Assembly: GCA_030691295.1 (NCBI GenBank)
Contig: JAUYEQ010000573.1
Location: forward strand, 1-5,422
From: Bacteroidota bacterium
Lineage (GTDB): Bacteria > Bacteroidota > Bacteroidia > Bacteroidales > Prolixibacteraceae
DNA length: 5,422 nucleotides
Direction: 5' to 3'
The position numbers were made by a program, and so were the translations under genes. Below, piece after piece: positions 1-5,193 of this stretch. The notes beneath the pieces are model-generated. The model searched no databases, was not told where the DNA came from, and saw only the letters and a program-made list of their open reading frames with translations. Numbering within the stretch: the stretch's first letter is position 1; each line of letters begins with the position of its first letter.

Positions 1-41
1 AGCCGCTGAATTTATAGTTATTGAATTTCTAATCTGATAAA

Positions 42-752
42 ATGGACATATTACTTGATGATGCGAAGAGTGAGCAGCAATTTCGTCATATCCTGACACA
101 AATTCCCCTGGCAAAAAATGGGGAAACAGTGGCACAGATGAAAGAGCGGGGATTAATTTACAAAGTAAATTGGGGCGCATCAATTATTTCGCTGCGTGAA
201 ATTGCTTTAAAGGAAGAACACAACCACCTGTTAGCCTTGAAGTTATGGAATAGACAATGGAGAGAAACCATGATTTTGGCGGCAATGCTCGATATTCCGT
301 CAGAAGTGAACGAGGAGCAAATGGATTACTGGACAAAAAGTCTGGAATCGCCCGAGATAGCTGAGATTTTAAACACTTTTCTATGGTCGAAAACAAAATT
401 TGCATTTATAAAATCGCTCGAATGGTGCCGCGGAAAGAAACATTTGGTCCGTTTCGCCGGACTAAACCTGATGGGACGACTGGCAATCAATGAAAAATCT
501 GCCATGGACGAACTTTTTGAGCCATTTTTCGACGTTTTGTCACCTTTGTCGAAAGACCAGAATTTGAAACAGGTTTTTTACCGCTCGTTTATTCTGCTTG
601 GCATGAAAAGCAAAGCCATGAATGAAAAAGCGATTCTATTTGCTGAAGGGATGAAAGAGCTTGATTCACTGACAAGTAAAACTCTGAGCGAGATGATTCT
701 GAATGAACTGCGAAGTGAATATGTACAGGATCTTTTTGTTAAGAATACTTAA
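42..752 (+). CDS. AlkD-like DNA alkylation repair protein (HEAT-repeat family)
   Basis: A 236-residue soluble protein made almost wholly of amphipathic helices, fitting the DNA alkylation repair family (AlkC/AlkD type, PF08713). Members of that family remove or bind alkylated purines by wrapping DNA in a superhelix of HEAT-like repeats. Visible family-like stretches are the N-terminal segment around residues 38-55 (GLIYKVNWGAS, then LREIA), the LALKLWN helix at 64-70, WRETMILAAMLD at 73-84, and the DYW motif at 95-97. The Bacteroidota branch keeps this KVNWG...LALKLW...RETMILA pattern. No signal peptide or membrane segment is seen, so it should be cytoplasmic. The ATG at 42 is the first possible start, because an in-frame TAA lies at 30-32. 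No clear ribosome binding site precedes it, as is usual in this phylum. It is transcribed in the same direction as the next gene, 78 bp away, with no visible functional link. The family call is from pattern recognition; catalytic activity is not shown. Confidence 0.72.
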   Translation: MDILLDDAKSEQQFRHILTQIPLAKNGETVAQMKERGLIYKVNWGASIISLREIALKEEHNHLLALKLWNRQWRETMILAAMLDIPSEVNEEQMDYWTKSLESPEIAEILNTFLWSKTKFAFIKSLEWCRGKKHLVRFAGLNLMGRLAINEKSAMDELFEPFFDVLSPLSKDQNLKQVFYRSFILLGMKSKAMNEKAILFAEGMKELDSLTSKTLSEMILNELRSEYVQDLFVKNT

Positions 753-830
753 TACAATCAGCCATTCAAGGTAGAATATATATTTTGGTACAGTTTTTAT
801 AAATTGAGTAGAAATTAAAACTTTAAAACA

Positions 831-1604
831 ATGGATATTACAAAATCATCAAATCCGGTATTCGGAAAAGATATATTTAATCAGTCGGCAACCAGCACCA
901 GCGACGGAGTGATGACCGTTAACGGAACCATCAACAAAACCGGGTTAATGTTGCTGATTGTTGTTTTTGCTGCCACTTTTACCTGGCGCAAATTTATGGG
1001 TGCAGTTGATCCTGCCATGCCGGGAGCAATGCCTCCGGGACTAATCGGCTGGATGATCGGAGGTGCAATCGGCGGTTTTATCACTGCGTTGATCACAGTT
1101 TTCAGCCCACGGCGTGCAGCTATGACTTCGCCAATTTATGCCGTTTTCCAGGGATTGTTCCTCGGAGCTATTTCCGCAATGTTCGAAGCAATGTATCCCG
1201 GTTTAGTGATGCGTGCAGTTTCATTAACATTTGGCGTATTCTTTATCATGCTTTTGCTGTACCGTTCAGGAACCATTCGTGCTACTGAAAAATTCAGGAC
1301 TGTAATTTTTGCAGCCACAGGTGGTATCGCCTTAGTTTATCTGGTTAGTTTTGTCGCCGGAATGTTTGGTGTCAATTTCGGATTCATGCATGGAAGCAGT
1401 ATGATTTCAATTGGCTTCAGTCTGGTAGTTGTAGTAGTTGCAGCGCTTAACCTGATTCTCGATTTCGACATGATTACAAAAGGAGCCAACGCACGTGCTC
1501 CAAAATACATGGAATGGTATGGCGCTTTTGGCCTGATGGTAACGTTAATCTGGTTATACCTCGAAATGCTTCGTTTGCTTTCCAAATTATCAAGCCGCAA
1601 TTAA
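831..1604 (+). CDS. Bax inhibitor-1/YccA family membrane protein
   Basis: A 257-residue integral membrane protein of the BI-1/YccA superfamily (large bacterial type, PF12811). A roughly 35-residue polar N-terminal tail is followed by seven hydrophobic segments at about residues 36-54, 68-91, 99-122, 125-145, 155-181, 190-212 and 229-250. The signature end of the family is clear: segment 6 finishes with NLILDFDMI (204-215), and segment 7 follows KYMEWYGAFGL (225-235) and contains WLYLEMLRLL (241-250). Acidic residues D211, D213 and E245 are candidates for the acidic pair that gates ion leak in structurally studied relatives; this assignment is inference. Bacterial family members are proposed to be pH-sensitive calcium leak channels or membrane quality-control factors; the real substrate here is unknown. 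The start ATG follows an A-rich leader without a Shine-Dalgarno sequence. The gene stands alone: a strong terminator lies 28 bp after the stop. Length is normal for the family. Confidence 0.93.
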   Translation: MDITKSSNPVFGKDIFNQSATSTSDGVMTVNGTINKTGLMLLIVVFAATFTWRKFMGAVDPAMPGAMPPGLIGWMIGGAIGGFITALITVFSPRRAAMTSPIYAVFQGLFLGAISAMFEAMYPGLVMRAVSLTFGVFFIMLLLYRSGTIRATEKFRTVIFAATGGIALVYLVSFVAGMFGVNFGFMHGSSMISIGFSLVVVVVAALNLILDFDMITKGANARAPKYMEWYGAFGLMVTLIWLYLEMLRLLSKLSSRN

Positions 1605-1632
1605 TTCTGAATTCATTTGAAATAAAATATTT

Positions 1633-1660
1633 ACAGGGACTTCGGTCCCTGTTTTTGTTT
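1633..1660 (+). terminator. Intrinsic terminator after the BI-1 gene
   Basis: A perfect 8-bp stem (ACAGGGAC 1633-1640 with GTCCCTGT 1645-1652) closes on a TTCG tetraloop with a C-G closing pair, the especially stable C(UUCG)G arrangement. The T-rich run TTTTGTTT follows at 1653-1660. It lies 28 bp past the stop codon of the BI-1 gene and should end that transcript. Confidence 0.95.
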
Positions 1661-2246
1661 GTAGTTGTTCGTGCCTTTTATTCCGGGCGCGACTGAAGGG
1701 ATCACATGATTTTTTGTGGGTAAGTGTTTTTCAAAACCAAAAATTCAGGGATAAATTTTTAGTGAAAAACCTTAGTAATTTAGGTCAGTCCCGAAACCAT
1801 AACCTTATTTACCTTGTGAATAAAAAAGTGAGTTTTGCTCAAAAATATGACTACTTTCTGACCTGTCCCGATCCCTCAGCGATTTTTCAGGTGCTTTTCA
1901 TTTTAGCATAAGCTGTATAATTTACTTAGTTAGAATTGGTTAATCTGTTTTTCAATAGGATTAAATAGGACGGCATTTTTTTCATTATTAATAAGGTAAT
2001 AAGGTTAATTTTTCCCCTGTTCGTCTTTCTACTAAGGTTTGATGGAGAAAATAAGTTTTTTTTCAGGATATAAAAACCTTATTTTCAATTTTTCAACCTT
2101 AGTAGAAAAGTTGCACATGTGATTTTTACCTTATCACCTTATCTGTCGCAGCTAAAATAAATAATGAATAATAAAAATGGATACCGCCATTTTAGAGTGG
2201 AATTTGGCATAGTCAATCAGTTTGTTCTAAATCTATTAATACTTCT
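1661..2246. other. Long AT-rich intergenic region without a convincing gene
   Basis: About 590 bases between the BI-1 terminator and the repressor operator carry no reading frame that resembles a protein. The longest open stretch (plus strand, 1714-1911) gives a 65-residue product with no recognisable family and no leader signal. What the region does hold is a high density of the pentamer CCTTA or its complement TAAGG, often in tandem pairs 8 or 9 bases apart, and the nested palindrome at 1991-2142 listed separately. It could be a decayed insertion, a family of dispersed intergenic repeats, or an unrecognised regulatory RNA. Confidence 0.6.
1991..2142. repeat. 152-bp nested inverted repeat (three stacked arms)
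   Basis: Three inverted repeats share one centre near 2067. The outer arms are 1991-2005 and 2128-2142 (14 of 15 positions complementary). The middle arms are 2026-2039 (TTTCTACTAAGGTT) and 2095-2108 (perfect, 14 bp). The inner arms are 2047-2055 and 2078-2086 (perfect, 9 bp). The loop side is T-rich at 2056-2063 and A-rich at 2072-2076, which could pair further. The strands between outer and middle arms do not pair well. As RNA or cruciform DNA this would be one long interrupted hairpin. Candidate explanations are a MITE-like or REP-like repeat, or a structured RNA; no flanking target-site duplication was found. Confidence 0.75.
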
Positions 2247-2258
2247 AACTAAAATATT

Positions 2259-2293
2259 TAGTTTACAAACTACAAATAATAGTTTGTAAACTA
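2259..2293. promoter_or_regulatory. Double-dyad BlaI-type operator
   Basis: Two copies of a 14-bp dyad, TAGTTTACAAACTA at 2259-2272 and TAGTTTGTAAACTA at 2280-2293, face each other, so the block also forms a perfect 15-bp inverted repeat (2257-2271 with 2281-2295). Each dyad is symmetric except for its central two bases. Their centres lie 21 bp apart, two turns of B-DNA, so two repressor dimers would sit on the same face. The TACA/TGTA cores match the known preference of BlaI/MecI-family repressors. Further TAGTT half-sites flank the block at 2247-2263 and 2289-2305. The right dyad covers the likely -33 element, so binding would block RNA polymerase. Confidence 0.85.
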
Positions 2294-2312
2294 AAAAATA
2301 TAGTTATATTTG
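2283..2312 (+). promoter_or_regulatory. Bacteroidota-type promoter of the repressor-protease operon
   Basis: TATATTTG at 2305-2312 matches the Bacteroidota -7 consensus TAnnTTTG exactly. A TTTG at 2283-2286 lies 18 bases upstream and fits the -33 element, slightly closer than the usual 19 or so. Transcription would start near 2319-2321, leaving a leader of about ten bases before the ATG at 2330, with no Shine-Dalgarno sequence. The -33 element sits inside the right operator dyad, which gives autorepression by steric block. Confidence 0.72.
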
Positions 2313-2329
2313 TTCAAACACAATTTATC

Positions 2330-2698
2330 ATGAAACATCTTACCAATCGTGAAGAAGAAATTATGGAAATCTTTTGGGAAAAAGGTTCCCTGTTTGTTAA
2401 AGAGGTTATCGACCTGCTGACAGACCCCAAACCGCACTACAACACCATTTCGACTATTGTGCGTGGACTTGAAGAAAAAGGTTTTGTCGACCACGAACAG
2501 TTTGGAAATACGCACCGGTATTTTGCGGTTATCTCGCGCGAAGAATTCAGCCGAAACACCCTAAAAAGCATGGTGGGCAAATACTTCAATCAATCGTATT
2601 CATCGGTCGTTTCGATTTTTGTGCAGGAAGAAAAAATTTCGCTGGAAGAGATTCAGGAACTGATCAGCCAAGCCGAAAACGCAAAAAAAGAACAATAA
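2330..2698 (+). CDS. BlaI/MecI/CopY-family transcriptional repressor
   Basis: A 122-residue winged-helix repressor of the BlaI/MecI family (PF03965), full length for the family. It starts with the typical LTNREEEIMEIFWEKG (4-19), followed by a helix at 21-31, the recognition helix around HYNTISTIVRGLEEKG (36-51), the wing strands (GFVDHEQFGNTHRYFAVIS, 51-69), and a C-terminal dimerisation half from about residue 70. In staphylococcal BlaI, proteolysis between Asn101 and Phe102 inactivates the repressor. By alignment from memory, the matching bond here is Ile96-Phe97 in VVSIFVQEE, so the phenylalanine is kept and the asparagine is not. The gene lies directly behind a two-dyad operator and its promoter, so it very likely represses itself and the downstream protease gene 12 bp away. 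Other targets in the genome are possible but not visible here. No nearby gene resembles a beta-lactamase. Confidence 0.95.
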   Translation: MKHLTNREEEIMEIFWEKGSLFVKEVIDLLTDPKPHYNTISTIVRGLEEKGFVDHEQFGNTHRYFAVISREEFSRNTLKSMVGKYFNQSYSSVVSIFVQEEKISLEEIQELISQAENAKKEQ

Positions 2699-2710
2699 AA
2701 ACCTACGAAG

Positions 2711-4183
2711 ATGAATACCTTCCTGATTTACATTCTGGAATCAACCATTTGTATCAGCTTGTTTTACCTGTTATTCAGGTTGCTGATGCGCAAAGAGACT
2801 TCGTTTGCAGTCAACCGGGCAACCTTGCTAACGATTGTGGCAGCTTCGGTGATTGTTCCGCTGGTGCAGTTGCCGCAACTGATGCAAACGCCCGTTCATG
2901 TGGAGCTGATTCCTGAATTCTCGGAAAGCAAAATACAAATTCAAAACCTGCCCGGATCAGAAAATGCAATATCTGATGTGGTTCAGCAACCTGTCAGCGA
3001 GACTGCTCCGGCAACAAACGAACTGACTATTCCGTTGGAAACTTTGCTCCGGTACTTTTACCTGGCTGGTGTGCTGGTGGCGCTCCTGCTTTTTATCCGG
3101 AATATTGTTCTGATTTTCTTGCTTTCGCGAAAAGCAACAGTGCAGCAAATGGACTGTTACCGGCTGCTGATTGTTGACCGCGAAGTACCCAGTTTTGCAT
3201 TTGGTCGTTCGGTGGTTATTTCTCAGACCGATTACGAAGCGCATGGTTCGGCCATTCTGGCGCACGAGCAGGCGCATATCCGGCAGAATCATTTTGTCGA
3301 TTTGCTGCTGCTCGAACTGGTCAGAACTATTCATTGGTTTAACCCGGCGGTTCACGCGCTAATTGGCGACATGAAAGAAATCCACGAGTTTCAGGCCGAC
3401 GAGCAAACCCTTCATTCAGGCATCGATGCAACTCAATATCAATTACTCGTTATTCAAAAAGGAGTCGGGCCAAGGCGGTTCGTCCTTGCAAACAGTTTTA
3501 ATCATTGTCAAATTAAAAAAAGAATTACCATGATGAACAAACAAAAAACCAGTAAAGCATGGCGTTGGAAGGTGGCGACCTTTCTCCCATTGCTTGCCTT
3601 GCTGCTGATGGCTTTCGGCAACAGGAGCGAAAAAGTGTCTGCAAAAGACAACGTACCTGAAAAAGTTGTTGAAACCTCCCAAGCTGTTCCGGAAACACAA
3701 AGTTCTCAGTCAGGTCGGGTAATTGAGATCAGAAAAGATGGCAATTACATTGACAACAAATTGTGTACGCTTGATGAAATCGTTAGTAAAGGAAAAGAAT
3801 GGGGGAAAGCCAGCAACGATTGGATTCACCTTCGGATTGATGAGTCAATTCCATACAACCGTATTGATGAGATTGGTGAGAATCTCAGAAAAGCAAAAGT
3901 CTATCACATTACTCAGTCAAGTGTCAATTCTGATGAAGTTGTTTACCCGGCAGGTGATGTCAGTTCATTGGCAAAATTTACACAAGGCAGTTGGAGTAAA
4001 TGGTCGCAAGCCCAACTAAAACAGCTTGTCGGTGATAAACTTGAGGGATTAGAATATTCATTAATAACTGGTTTTATTATTGATAAAAATGGCAAAGTAA
4101 GAGATGCCCGTTTAATCAAGAAAAGCGATTATCCGGAAATTAATGCTGCCTACGAGAAAGTTTTAACCAATATTCCCGATTGA
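2711..4183 (+). CDS. M56-family (BlaR1-like) membrane metalloprotease with ExbD/TonB-like C-terminus, ending at a probable premature TGA
   Basis: A 490-residue membrane protease of family M56, the usual partner of BlaI-type repressors. Hydrophobic segments lie at about 4-25, 36-52, 111-139 and 289-302. The cytoplasmic zinc site is seen as HEQAH (185-189), followed by HWFNP (208-212) and HEFQAD (225-230), in which E226 is the likely third zinc ligand. After the last helix the chain should be periplasmic. Residues 336-404 resemble an ExbD/TolR-type fold, and residues 428-490 resemble a TonB C-terminal domain (FIIDKNGKVRDARLIKKS). There is no penicillin-binding sensor domain, so the inducing signal is probably not a beta-lactam bound directly; an envelope or TonB-related cue is inference. 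The ATG is 12 bp after the repressor stop, in one operon. The chain stops at IPD, where the domain normally continues with Trp; see the entry at 4181-4276. Confidence 0.88.
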   Translation: MNTFLIYILESTICISLFYLLFRLLMRKETSFAVNRATLLTIVAASVIVPLVQLPQLMQTPVHVELIPEFSESKIQIQNLPGSENAISDVVQQPVSETAPATNELTIPLETLLRYFYLAGVLVALLLFIRNIVLIFLLSRKATVQQMDCYRLLIVDREVPSFAFGRSVVISQTDYEAHGSAILAHEQAHIRQNHFVDLLLLELVRTIHWFNPAVHALIGDMKEIHEFQADEQTLHSGIDATQYQLLVIQKGVGPRRFVLANSFNHCQIKKRITMMNKQKTSKAWRWKVATFLPLLALLLMAFGNRSEKVSAKDNVPEKVVETSQAVPETQSSQSGRVIEIRKDGNYIDNKLCTLDEIVSKGKEWGKASNDWIHLRIDESIPYNRIDEIGENLRKAKVYHITQSSVNSDEVVYPAGDVSSLAKFTQGSWSKWSQAQLKQLVGDKLEGLEYSLITGFIIDKNGKVRDARLIKKSDYPEINAAYEKVLTNIPD

Positions 4184-4276
4184 ATACCTGCCATGAGGGG
4201 AAACGAAAATGTAAGTGTTTTTGCTCATTATATGGGCGGAGTCACGATTGTGAAAAAAGTGGTGGAAAAGAAGTAA
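4181..4276 (+). pseudogene. In-frame continuation of the M56 gene beyond a TGA (interrupted 3' end)
   Basis: After the TGA at 4181-4183 the same frame stays open for 30 more codons to a TAA at 4274-4276. The codons read IPAMRGNENV, SVFAHYMGGV, TIVKKVVEKK. Joined to the end of the annotated protein as IPD-x-IPAMRG, this is what the tail of a TonB-like domain looks like: a loop ending in P-x-W-x-P, then a run of beta-strand residues. The residue expected at x is tryptophan, so a single change TGG to TGA explains the stop. All seven tryptophans in the upstream frame are TGG, and TGA ends two other genes here, so a changed genetic code is unlikely. Either the protein has lost its last strands, or the stop is read through at some level, or the base is a sequencing error. 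The restored product would be 521 residues. Confidence 0.72.
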
Positions 4277-4304
4277 AAAAAATCTGTTAGTGTTTAGTTT
4301 AGAT

Positions 4305-4453
4305 TAGAAGCTGTCGGCTTGGTGCGTCTTCTGGCCGGCAGCTTAATTTTTGCCTGAAATGAGTCCGGGCCCGACTTGGACTTAATTTTAAAAGAGCCGC
4401 CAGCTTTGGTGCGTCTCCATTGCCGGCAGCTTTAATCATTGTCAAAAATGAGT
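4305..4453. repeat. Two diverged copies of a hairpin-bearing repeat
   Basis: The block around 4305-4365 is repeated at about 4391-4453. Shared runs are TTGGTGCGTCT (4319-4329 and 4406-4416), GCCGGCAGCTT (4334-4344 and 4422-4432) and AAATGAGT (4357-4364 and 4445-4452), spaced about 87 bases apart. Copy one keeps a nearly perfect stem and a T-tract. Copy two can form only a broken stem (4391-4402 with 4421-4433) and has no T-tract. Between them, AGTCC (4362-4366) and GGACT (4378-4382) can form a small hairpin around the palindrome CGGGCCCG (4366-4373). This looks like a duplicated terminator region in which one copy has decayed. Confidence 0.6.
4308..4351 (+). terminator. Intrinsic terminator after the repressor-protease operon
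   Basis: AAGCTGTCGGC (4308-4318) pairs with GCCGGCAGCTT (4334-4344) over 11 positions with one G-T wobble and a 15-base loop, followed by AATTTTT (4345-4351). It lies 31 bp after the TAA at 4276, the restored end of the M56 gene, which supports that TAA as the ancestral gene end. Confidence 0.85.
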
Positions 4454-4491
4454 TGTATTGCTACAACAGTTCAAAAATAGGAATTAAATGA

Positions 4492-4767
4492 GTAGCTGCA
4501 AATACCCGGGGATTTTATAAATTCAACGTGTTTGAGTTTGTCAGCATCGCATGTCGCTATTCCGAAAGTCGATGGAAAGCTGCAATTGAAAAGTACCGGA
4601 TGAACTGGGTAAATCTGTTGAATGAAGATGAAAAATTGCCAACAACCTATGGAATTGAAGGTTATCCAACCAAAATAATTATCAATCCGGAAGGTGTAAT
4701 AGCGGGTAAATATCTTGGTGAAGCAACTGATTTTTACAAAAAAGTTGATGAATTATTCGGAAACTGA
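4492..4767 (+). pseudogene. 3' remnant of a thioredoxin-like (TlpA/ResA-type) protein gene
   Basis: The frame is open from 4492 to the TGA at 4765-4767 and has no ATG in a sensible place; the first alternative start, GTG at 4528, would give 79 residues. From that GTG, the product matches the second half of a thioredoxin-fold protein of the TlpA/ResA/AhpC-TSA type: the FEFVSIA strand (2-8), the RWKAAIEKYRMNWVNL helix and loop (15-30), the YGIEGYPTK segment with the cis-proline P47, then IIINPEGVIAGKYLGE (50-65) and a C-terminal helix. The first half, with the redox CxxC motif, is missing. Just upstream, another frame reads MSSCKYPG (4488-4511), which might be a shifted trace of the lost active site, but this is weak. 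Intact relatives are usually periplasmic, lipid-anchored or secreted thiol-disulfide oxidoreductases; this piece cannot do that chemistry alone. A short stand-alone protein starting at GTG is the less likely alternative. Confidence 0.72.
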
Positions 4768-4797
4768 ATTTATTCGTATATTCGTGCGAATAAATTC
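4766..4797. promoter_or_regulatory. Inverted-repeat operator of the toxin-antitoxin module
   Basis: GAATTTATTCG (4766-4776) and CGAATAAATTC (4787-4797) form a perfect 11-bp inverted repeat with a 10-base spacer, so arm centres are 21 bp apart. A further TATTCGT copy lies between them (4779-4785, repeating 4771-4777). It ends 9 bp before the antitoxin ATG, where autoregulatory sites of type II modules normally lie. TATATTCG (4777-4784) is a one-mismatch version of the Bacteroidota -7 element, so operator and promoter may overlap. No T-tract follows, so a terminator role is unlikely. Confidence 0.75.
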
Positions 4798-4806
4798 CTA
4801 TTTAAT

Positions 4807-5193
4807 ATGAAAGCACTTGAAATTTCAGAACAAGAATTCCTGACCGGAGCAAGAAAAGGCATTCAAAAATCCACGCTTTTGTCAATTGCCCGTGAATCCG
4901 GATTAACATTGAAAGAACTTAGCTCGTATTTAAGGATTTCAACGCGGTCTATTCAGGAGAAGGAATTGACACAACTTATTGCGCCAGGACCATCGGAACG
5001 AGCTTTGTACATTGCAAAACTCTTCAAATCAGGAATTGATACCTTCGGTAACCGGGACAAATTCCATAATTGGTTAAATTCAGTAAATCCGGCAATGGGT
5101 GAGGAAAAGCCTGTTTCATACCTCGATACATTTTCAGGAATACAACTTGTTCTGGATGAATTGAATGCCATTGAATACGGATTCTCAGCCTGA
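4807..5193 (+). CDS. Antitoxin of a type II Xre/RES toxin-antitoxin system (MbcA/ParS/Xre family, DUF2384)
   Basis: A 128-residue antitoxin of the Xre/MbcA/ParS family. An N-terminal helix-turn-helix of Xre type spans about residues 17-58 (GIQKSTLLSIARESGLTLKE, then LSSYLRISTRSIQEKE). A C-terminal DUF2384 domain covers about 65-125, with ALYIAKLF (66-73), FHNWLNSVNPAMG (86-98), LDTFSGIQLV (106-115) and the final LNAIEYGFSA. In this family the C-terminal part plugs the active site of the RES toxin while the N-terminal part binds the operator. The usual Gly-Gly after the WL..xN motif reads MGEE here, a small deviation. The ATG at 4807 is placed by the operator just upstream and by family length. 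The stop overlaps the toxin start by one base (TGATG), indicating translational coupling and near-equal expression. Cytoplasmic; acts by neutralising the neighbouring toxin and repressing the shared promoter. Confidence 0.93.
   Translation: MKALEISEQEFLTGARKGIQKSTLLSIARESGLTLKELSSYLRISTRSIQEKELTQLIAPGPSERALYIAKLFKSGIDTFGNRDKFHNWLNSVNPAMGEEKPVSYLDTFSGIQLVLDELNAIEYGFSA

Noticed and set aside
2..37. Possible tail of an upstream gene (AEFIVIEFLI, then TGA at 35-37)
   Set aside because: It ends 4 bp before the ATG at 42, as an operon partner would, but ten codons are too few to support a gene.
777..816. Promoter for the BI-1 gene
   Set aside because: TATATTTTG (779-787) has one base too many for the TAnnTTTG element, and no -33 element lies at the right distance. 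Other pairings are no better, so no promoter is called.
1714..1911. Plus-strand open frame of 65 codons in the intergenic region
   Set aside because: The product matches no family I know, there is no leader or neighbour support, and it overlaps the CCTTA repeat cluster. More likely chance or decayed sequence.
1991..2142. CRISPR array or plasmid iterons
   Set aside because: The repeats are inverted and nested rather than regularly spaced direct repeats, and no Cas or replication gene is present.
2957..3355. Open frame of 132 codons on the minus strand inside the M56 gene
   Set aside because: It lies antisense to a gene with clear zinc-protease motifs, and its product is rich in Arg, Gln and Asn without any family likeness. 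It is a shadow of the real frame.
4181..4183. TGA read as tryptophan through a changed genetic code
   Set aside because: All other tryptophans in the gene use TGG, and TGA ends the thioredoxin remnant and the antitoxin gene where the proteins should end. A point change at this site is simpler.
4766..4797. Inverted repeat as terminator of the thioredoxin remnant
   Set aside because: The stem is perfect, but it is AT-rich, has no T-tract after it, and sits where the antitoxin operator is expected.
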